A stretch of DNA of 64,000 nucleotides, from contig CAVOFR010000007.1 of assembly GCA_963695075.1 (NCBI GenBank), positions 1,178,001 through 1,242,000 on the forward strand, given 5' to 3'. Of the stretch, positions 59,239 to 64,000 are shown one piece after another. Both the position numbers and the translations under genes were made by a program. A model generated the notes under the pieces. That model was given only the letters and a program-made list of their open reading frames with translations, had not been told where the DNA came from and did no database searches. This DNA comes from CAWCAL01 sp963695075. GTDB lineage: Bacteria; Actinomycetota; Acidimicrobiia; Acidimicrobiales; CAWCAL01. How positions within the stretch are numbered: the stretch's first letter is position 1; the number at the start of each line of letters is the position of its first letter.

Positions 59239-60684
59239 CTACAGGATGCCGGTGCTCACCGTTGTGGTCGCCGACGCCTGACCCCCCGGCCCGAATGCGG
59301 TGAGCGTGAGGATCTCGCCGGCGTCGGCGCAGAGATTCCGCTCTCCGATGGCCGGCCCGCTGAACATGTCGGTGACCGTCGCCAGCGTGACCGTGTCGGC
59401 CTCTCGGGTCACCCACACCGCTCGCACCCCGACCAGGCCCGACTGGCAGAACACCGTTTCGGTCGGATTGGCGGCGATGAACCGTACGATCTCGGGAGGT
59501 GGGATCGGGACGGTCGTGGTCGTCGCCGGAGCCGCGGTCGTCGGGACCGGAGCTATCGTCGGCGGCGGCGGAACCGGCACGGCCGGGGCCACTGTCGTGG
59601 TCGTCGACGACGTGCTGGTCGAGGTCGTCGTCGACGTCGATGTGGTCGTCGAGGGGACCGTCGTGGTCACCACGGTGGTGGTCGTCGTGGGAGCGGTGGC
59701 GACGACGTCCACATCGCCGGCTGATCGACTGAACAGCACCATGACCAGCCCGATGGCAGCGAGCGCCGCGGCGGCCCGAGCGGCCCGGCGCGGCCACGGC
59801 GAGGGGGTGACCATCCCGGCTGCGGTCCCGGCTCCGGGTCCTCCCGTTGGCGTTGTGCCGCCGGGTGGGGTGACCGGCACACCCTGGGCCTCGAGCGCAG
59901 CAGCCGCTCTGGACCTGAGGGCGAGCGGTGCGATGACGAGCGGCACCGAGGCGAAGAGCTTCTGCGGGTCGACCACGCTGCTCCGTTGTTCACCGCACGT
60001 ATCGCACTTCGCGGCGTGGCGCTGGACGGCCCGGTTGGTGACGGCGTCGAAGTCTCCTCCCTCGTTCATCAGGCGCCCGAGCTCATCGCAGCGCGGCCGG
60101 CCGTTGCGCCACACGAGGTAGTTGGCCACGGCGTCACCCAGCTTGGTGCGCAGGCGAAACAGCAACTGGTGGGCGTTGTTGGGCTCGACTCCCATCTCCT
60201 CGGCGATCTCGGCCGGGCTCAGTTCATGACGAAGCAGCAGATCGGCGAGGCTCGCATCGCGCTCGCCGAGCGCCGCCGTGGCGGCCCACACCAGCTCCTG
60301 GCGGTCGCGCACCTCGCTGATCGCCGCCGTCTCGATGAGTCGGGTGGAGCGGGTCGGGTCTTCGAGTCCGCCGTCGTGGAGGCCGGTCATGATCTCGCTG
60401 TCCATCGGGCGGCTGCGCTGCTCCTTCTCCAGGCGATTGAGTGCCCGGTTCCGGCCGATGCGGAGCGCCCAGCCGCCGAACTTCTCCGGGTCCTCGAGCC
60501 GATCGAGTCCCTTCCAGATCGTGAGGAAGCTGTCCTGGGCGACCTCGGCTGCGGTCTCGTCATCGCGGACGATGGGTCGGGCGACGGCGTAGACCCGATC
60601 GAACCACCGCTCGAACAGCTCGCCGAACGCGCCGGGGTCCTCGCCGCGCGCGGCGAGGACCAGCTCGGCATCGGAGCGGTGCAT
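59239..60684 (-). CDS. Membrane-tethered ECF sigma factor with zinc finger and extracellular domain
   Basis: 481 aa. Residues about 1-190 are ECF sigma regions 2 and 4 (VAQDSFLTIWKGLDRL, HELSPAEIAEEMGVEPNNAHQLLFRLRTKL). A zinc motif follows (Cys199, His223, Cys227, Cys230: HX3CX2C, as in ZAS anti-sigma factors), then a transmembrane helix at 301-319, a long Thr/Ser/Pro linker and a Cys-containing extracytoplasmic beta-rich domain. This matches the ECF groups with fused C-terminal regulatory domains. The external end could sense a cell-wall signal and release the sigma part. The upstream L,D-transpeptidase gene ends 20 bases before it, so a common operon is likely. Confidence 0.82.
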   Translation of the reverse strand: MHRSDAELVLAARGEDPGAFGELFERWFDRVYAVARPIVRDDETAAEVAQDSFLTIWKGLDRLEDPEKFGGWALRIGRNRALNRLEKEQRSRPMDSEIMTGLHDGGLEDPTRSTRLIETAAISEVRDRQELVWAATAALGERDASLADLLLRHELSPAEIAEEMGVEPNNAHQLLFRLRTKLGDAVANYLVWRNGRPRCDELGRLMNEGGDFDAVTNRAVQRHAAKCDTCGEQRSSVVDPQKLFASVPLVIAPLALRSRAAAALEAQGVPVTPPGGTTPTGGPGAGTAAGMVTPSPWPRRAARAAAALAAIGLVMVLFSRSAGDVDVVATAPTTTTTVVTTTVPSTTTSTSTTTSTSTSSTTTTVAPAVPVPPPPTIAPVPTTAAPATTTTVPIPPPEIVRFIAANPTETVFCQSGLVGVRAVWVTREADTVTLATVTDMFSGPAIGERNLCADAGEILTLTAFGPGGQASATTTVSTGIL

Positions 60685-60704
60685 GGCGGGAAGCTTTGCA
60701 CGGT

Positions 60705-61535
60705 TCACGTGATGACGACCGGCGTTCCCAGGGGAAGGTCGGTGGCCAGTTGGGTGATCACGTCGTTCGGGAGCCGCACGCATCCGTGGGACACGGCGTT
60801 TCCGATCGAGCTCGGGTCGTTCGTGCCGTGGAGGCCGATCTGACCGTCACCGCCGCCGAACTCCGAGAGCGTGTCGGAGTGAGCGGAGAGCCCGAGGGCG
60901 AAGGGGCCGTATGCGCTCCCATCGCTGGAGGTGTCGATCTTGTCGATGATGTAGAAGCTGCCCGTCGGCGTCGGATTCTCGGGGGAACCGATGGCGACGG
61001 TCGAGGTGCTCAGCGCCTGTCCGTCCATCCACACGGTGAGGGATCGGGCCTCGAGGTCGACGGTGACCGTGTGCTGCAACGTCTCGAGTCGGACGCTGTC
61101 GGCCGGAACCCATCCCGTCGTTCCGTTGGGGCGCACCGGGAGGTGAACCCGGACCCATCCGTCGACGACCTTCTCGACGAGCAGGACGCGGGTGGAACCG
61201 AAGTCCGTGCTGGCGCTGAGCTCGGCGACCACGTTGGCCGATCCGGGCTCGTCGACGACGGTGAGGGCTCCGACCTGGCTGATCGCCCGGGTCGGGGAGG
61301 ACGGGACCGCCGGTTCGGTGATCGCGTCGGTGGTAGGGACCGAGGACGGGGCCGCCGGTGCGACGGTCGTGGGGGCAGCGACCGCGGAGGTGGGGCCGGC
61401 GTCACCATCCGTGCTGAACGGGGCGCAGGCGCTGAGAAGTCCGACGAGGATGCCGGCCGATGCCGTCGCCACTCGGCGCGTGATGCGGGTCGAACGGGGG
61501 GTGTCGCCGTCGATGGTGGTGGTGAGCTGGTCCAT
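60705..61535 (-). CDS. L,D-transpeptidase (YkuD) lipoprotein
   Basis: 276 aa. A basic leader and lipobox LLSAC direct export and lipid anchoring. An SH3-like module (about residues 85-150) precedes the YkuD domain with the catalytic motif HGTNDPSSIGNAVSHGCVRL, where the Cys is the nucleophile. It cross-links peptidoglycan 3-3 or attaches proteins to it. ATG at 61535 follows GACGGAG. It is 20 bases upstream of the membrane-tethered sigma factor, so a cell-wall-stress role is plausible. Confidence 0.92.
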   Translation of the reverse strand: MDQLTTTIDGDTPRSTRITRRVATASAGILVGLLSACAPFSTDGDAGPTSAVAAPTTVAPAAPSSVPTTDAITEPAVPSSPTRAISQVGALTVVDEPGSANVVAELSASTDFGSTRVLLVEKVVDGWVRVHLPVRPNGTTGWVPADSVRLETLQHTVTVDLEARSLTVWMDGQALSTSTVAIGSPENPTPTGSFYIIDKIDTSSDGSAYGPFALGLSAHSDTLSEFGGGDGQIGLHGTNDPSSIGNAVSHGCVRLPNDVITQLATDLPLGTPVVIT

Positions 61536-61644
61536 TGGTGTCTCCGTCTCGGGGTTGGCGGTGGTGCCGGTTCAGGGGTCCTGACCGCCCGGGCCGGGGG
61601 TTCTTACGCGCTTTCGGGGGTTTTCTTTTCGGGGCGGGACGCGA

Positions 61645-61674
61645 CCGAGCGGCGGACCGAAGCCCGCCGCTCGG
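61645..61674. terminator. 11-bp GC-rich hairpin
   Basis: CCGAGCGGCGG and CCGCCGCTCGG enclose an eight-base loop. It begins 22 bases after the stop of the acidic secreted protein in its direction of transcription. It is a likely terminator between that gene and the L,D-transpeptidase. Confidence 0.65.
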
Positions 61675-61695
61675 GGTAGAGCCGGGGTCGGGGAT

Positions 61696-62103
61696 TCAGC
61701 CGGTGTAGTTCGGTCGGCCCGGGATCGGGTCGTCGATGTCGTGGACCTCGACCTCGGGGTAGGGGTAGGGCTCGGGGTCGGGCTCGGGCTCCGGCTCGGG
61801 CTGAGGATCCTCGCACGGGTCTTCCCAACCCTCGGGCTCCCACTCGCTCGGCCCACACTCGCCGGGCTCGTCGCCTGGTTCGTCTCCGGGCTCGTCTCCC
61901 GGGACGACGACCTCACAGGGGTCGTAGCCCGTGAGCGGATTGGCGCCACACTCGACGATCCCGGCGTCGGCGGGCGGTTCGGCCTGCTCGACGTCGGCTG
62001 CAGCCGCGGCACCGGCCACAGCGCCGAAACTGAAGAGCACGGCCAGCAGGGCGGCGACGCCTCGGGCCAGGAATCGGATGTTCGTGGGTCGGATGGTGTT
62101 CAT
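61696..62103 (-). CDS. Small secreted acidic, Pro/Glu-rich protein
   Basis: 135 aa. A signal peptide (RFLARGVAALLAVLFSFGAVAGAAAAA) is followed by a mature part of GDEP repeats, alternating PE and PD pairs and a Tyr-Pro-Glu segment; two pairs of Cys are present. No enzyme motif. Such acidic repeats suggest an extended cell-wall or calcium-binding protein. Order on the minus strand is secreted protein, L,D-transpeptidase, sigma factor. It is divergent from the hydroxyacid dehydrogenase across 682 bases of repeats. Confidence 0.7.
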   Translation of the reverse strand: MNTIRPTNIRFLARGVAALLAVLFSFGAVAGAAAAADVEQAEPPADAGIVECGANPLTGYDPCEVVVPGDEPGDEPGDEPGECGPSEWEPEGWEDPCEDPQPEPEPEPDPEPYPYPEVEVHDIDDPIPGRPNYTG

Positions 62104-62178
62104 GTCAGTCCCTCCCGGGGCTCGGCCACCCGGTCGATCCAGGCGGTTCAGGAGTACTGACCGGCCAGCATGCGATGC

Positions 62179-62628
62179 CTTACACTTTGGGCCGGCGATA
62201 ATCCGCCGGCCCGGGCTTCGCCCACCCGCGTGTCGCCGTTGCCGCTGCTCCGCTCCGTCTCCGCAGCCTTGCACTTTGGGCCGGCGATAATCCGCCGGCC
62301 CGGGCTTCGCCCACCCGCGTGTCACGGGTTGCCGCTGCTCCGCTCCGTCTCCGCAGCCTTGCACTTTGGGCCGGCGATAATCCGCCGGCCCGGGCTTCGC
62401 CCACCCGCGTGTCGCCGTTGCCGCTGCTCCGCTCCGTCTCCGCAGCCTTGCACCTTGGGCCGGCGATAATCCGCCGGCCCGGGCTTCGCCCACCCGCGTG
62501 TCGCCGTTGCCGCTGCTCCGCTCCGTCTCCGCAGCCTTGCACTTTGGGCCGGCGATAATCCGCCGGCCCGGGCTTCGCCCACCCGCGTGTCGCCGTTGCC
62601 GCTGCTCCGCTCCGTCTCCGCAGCCTTC
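62179..62628. repeat. Five-copy 89-bp tandem repeat
   Basis: Units begin at about 62181, 62270, 62362, 62451 and 62540 (periods 89, 92, 89, 89). Each holds the 9-bp hairpin GGGCCGGCG-ATAATC-CGCCGGCCC and a small GGGC-TTC-GCCC stem, then a pyrimidine-rich stretch. Copies are nearly identical; copy 2 has a small insertion and unit 4 a CACCTT variant. Short open frames cross it on both strands but change frame each unit. It fills most of the gap (62104-62785) between divergent genes. No clear promoter could be named. Confidence 0.9.
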
Positions 62629-62653
62629 GGTCGGGCGTTCTCCTGGTTCGCTT

Positions 62654-62689
62654 CCGTCGCTGGGCGACGGTGGGGGACCAGATTTCGGC
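62654..62689. repeat. 36-bp dispersed repeat with short hairpin, copy 2
   Basis: CCGTCG-CTGGG-CGACGG followed by TGGGGGACCAGATTTCGGC. 32 of 36 bases match the copy at 3216-3251, 59 kb away. It follows the tandem array and lies about 100 bases upstream of the hydroxyacid dehydrogenase start. Confidence 0.6.
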
Positions 62690-62785
62690 TCGGTGCTCGG
62701 TGCTGGGCGCCTGGCCGCGCGAACCTACCCATGTGTTCGGCTCTCGCCACCAGCGTCCGCCAAGGCTCTCCCTCGACGAGGAATC

Positions 62786-63790
62786 ATGATCACCGAAGAT
62801 CTGACGCTCCTGGTGACCGCTCCGGTCCGAGGCGAGGGTCTGGCCCTACTCGAGTCGCTCGGCACCGTCGTGGTGGACCCCTGGATCGACCACACTCCGG
62901 TGCGCGTCCTCGACGGAGAGAAGCTCCGGGACTGGATGATCGAACTGGACGCCAACGTCCTCATCTGCGAGGCCGACTTCGCGTGGGATCCCCTCTTCGA
63001 GCTTCCGCTCGTGGCGATCGGCTCCACCCGGGGTGACCCCACCAACGTCGATGTCGCTGCAGCGACGCGGGCAGGTGTCCCGGTTCTGCATGCGCCCGGT
63101 CGCAACGCCGCCGCCGTGGCCGAGATGACGGTGGCCCTGCTGTACGCCGTCACCCGTCACGTGGTCCCGGGCGACGCCGACGTGCGGGCTGGGCGCGTGT
63201 TCGGCGAGACACTGCCGTACCAGCGTTACCGAGCCCACGAGCTCGCGGGACGCACCATCGGTCTGGTCGGTCTCGGAGCGGTGGGCCGCGAGGTGAAGTG
63301 GAGGATGGAGGGTCTGGGCCTTCACGTGATCTCCACCGACCCGTTCGCTCCCGATGCAACGCACCAGCTGGAGGAGTTGCTGGCCGAGTCCGACATCGTC
63401 AGCATCCACGCTCCGGCCAACGCCGACACCGCCGGCATGATCGGTGGAGACGCATTCGACCTGATGCGGCCCGGCGTCGTCTTCGTGAACACCGCCCGGG
63501 CTGCGATCCACGATGACGACGCGCTCGTCTCCGCTCTGCGCTCGGGTCGCGTGGCCGCGGCAGCGCTCGACCACTTCGACGGTGAACAGCTCCCGGCTGG
63601 TCACCCTCTCCTCGGGATGCCCAACGTCGTGCTAACGCCACACATCGGCGGCGCGACGTACGAGACCGAAGCCCGCCACTCGATGATGATCGCCGAGGAC
63701 CTCGCCCGCTTGCTGCGCGGCGAACGACCCCATCGGTTGGCCAACCCCGAGGTGCTGGTCGCCCCGGATCCGCCAGGAGGAACACGATGA
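62786..63790 (+). CDS. D-2-hydroxyacid dehydrogenase (phosphoglycerate dehydrogenase-like)
   Basis: 334-aa NAD-dependent dehydrogenase. Rossmann motif GLVGLGAVGRE near residue 155, catalytic Arg in VNTARAAI and His in TPHIGGAT are visible. It lacks the ACT domain of SerA. ATG at 62786 follows GACGAGGA. Its stop overlaps the next gene's start (ATGA), and the class II aldolase partner suggests a sugar-acid pathway, for example oxidation of a hydroxyacid before aldol cleavage. Substrate unknown. Confidence 0.88.
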   Translation: MITEDLTLLVTAPVRGEGLALLESLGTVVVDPWIDHTPVRVLDGEKLRDWMIELDANVLICEADFAWDPLFELPLVAIGSTRGDPTNVDVAAATRAGVPVLHAPGRNAAAVAEMTVALLYAVTRHVVPGDADVRAGRVFGETLPYQRYRAHELAGRTIGLVGLGAVGREVKWRMEGLGLHVISTDPFAPDATHQLEELLAESDIVSIHAPANADTAGMIGGDAFDLMRPGVVFVNTARAAIHDDDALVSALRSGRVAAAALDHFDGEQLPAGHPLLGMPNVVLTPHIGGATYETEARHSMMIAEDLARLLRGERPHRLANPEVLVAPDPPGGTR

Positions 63791-64000
63791 CCGATGACGA
63801 GGTACGCGAGGCCGTTCTGAGGGCGGCGAAGGAGTTGGATCGCCGTCGGCTCGTGTCGGGAACGGCGGGGAACGTATCGGGTCGATTGGCTGACGGCGAC
63901 ATCTGCGTCACACCGTCGTCGCTGCCCTACGACACGATGACTCTCGATGATCTCGTGACGGTCGACCTCGATGGTGAACAGACGGGGGGCGAACACAGTC
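63787..64000 (+). CDS. Class II aldolase/adducin family protein (partial)
   Basis: The first 71 residues are visible before the window edge: MTDDEVREAVLRAAKELDRR then the substrate-binding loop GTAGNVSGR and VTPSSLPYD, typical of fuculose-phosphate aldolase and related epimerases. Zinc-ligand His residues are beyond the edge. Translationally coupled to the hydroxyacid dehydrogenase. Confidence 0.85.
   Translation, partial: MTDDEVREAVLRAAKELDRRRLVSGTAGNVSGRLADGDICVTPSSLPYDTMTLDDLVTVDLDGEQTGGEHS

Noticed and set aside
61536..61620. ECF-type promoter (AAC-spacer-GTC) for the transpeptidase-sigma operon
   Set aside because: A GAAC and a GTC occur upstream of 61535 but with 14 bases between instead of about 16; too weak.
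62179..62628. CRISPR array
   Set aside because: Units are 89 bp and contiguous with no unique spacers and no cas genes nearby.
62170..62750. Open frames running through the tandem array on both strands (peptides rich in Ala, Arg and Pro)
   Set aside because: The 89-base period is not a multiple of three, so the peptide changes frame each unit; frames merely lack stops.

Overview
The window is high-GC DNA, densely packed on both strands with many 1-8 base ATGA or TGATG overlaps. It carries several acyl-CoA dehydrogenases, thiolases, MaoC hydratases, an acyl-CoA synthetase, a WS/DGAT-type acyltransferase, a cytochrome P450, an Rv1264-like class III cyclase, an AddAB-type helicase-nuclease pair, a LAL-type LuxR regulator and an actinobacterial-style Tad pilus locus. 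This points to an actinobacterium (Actinomycetota), plausibly an Acidimicrobiia/Ilumatobacter-like lineage. The phylum follows from gene content; the class is inference. No rRNA, tRNA, CRISPR array, prophage or insertion sequence with a transposase was seen.

Layout. 1-4.1 kb: a truncated ABC exporter, a Tat-lipoprotein PhoD-like phosphatase and a CHAD protein. 4.2-10.6 kb: AddA/AddB-like recombination proteins. 10.6-17.5 kb: uridine-kinase-like protein, class III aminotransferase, acyl-CoA synthetase, metallophosphoesterase, acyl-CoA dehydrogenase and 3-methyladenine glycosylase Tag. 17.7-20.8 kb: an operon of an HMG-CoA-synthase-like/DUF35 fusion, an SCP2-type thiolase and YceI. 21-29.9 kb: DJ-1/PfpI protein, a tiny membrane protein, a DinB-MOSC fusion, an SDR, a large beta-propeller lipoprotein, a WS/DGAT-type acyltransferase, MaoC and an alpha/beta hydrolase. 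29.9-32.1 kb: a double-length acyl-CoA dehydrogenase interrupted by a hairpin element. 32.2-40.9 kb: a Tad/Flp pilus operon (CpaB, TadZ, TadA, TadB, TadC, Flp, two TadE-like, TadG-like, LysM, secreted protein), with frameshifts in its 3' part. 41-47.3 kb: CPBP protease, frameshifted amidohydrolase, lipoprotein, a three-gene operon of two paralogous di-iron proteins plus a zinc ribbon, and a ketol-acid-reductoisomerase-like protein. 47.4-58.6 kb: SDR plus zinc dehydrogenase, DUF4404-like protein, LAL regulator with acyl-CoA dehydrogenase, a second dehydrogenase, thiolase, adenylate cyclase and P450. 58.6-62.1 kb: MaoC-type hydratase, then a cell-envelope module (secreted acidic protein, L,D-transpeptidase, membrane-tethered ECF sigma factor). 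62.2-64 kb: a five-copy 89-bp tandem repeat, then a D-2-hydroxyacid dehydrogenase coupled to a truncated class II aldolase.

The most unusual feature is a set of long intergenic inverted repeats. Three are related 52-nt copies (16785, 20854, 23700) and two are near-identical 51-nt copies (26832, 49720), with a diverged relative at 44074. Other long hairpins lie at 29888, 35094, 47324 and inside the acyl-CoA dehydrogenase gene at 31512. Several sit at gene ends like terminators. Others lie between divergent genes or inside a coding region, so they behave like a dispersed palindromic element family. The second candidate system is the translationally coupled operon of two di-iron carboxylate paralogues and a zinc-ribbon protein at 44136-46134. 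Frameshifts between 31.5 and 42.4 kb may be sequence errors or real decay; they are noted gene by gene.
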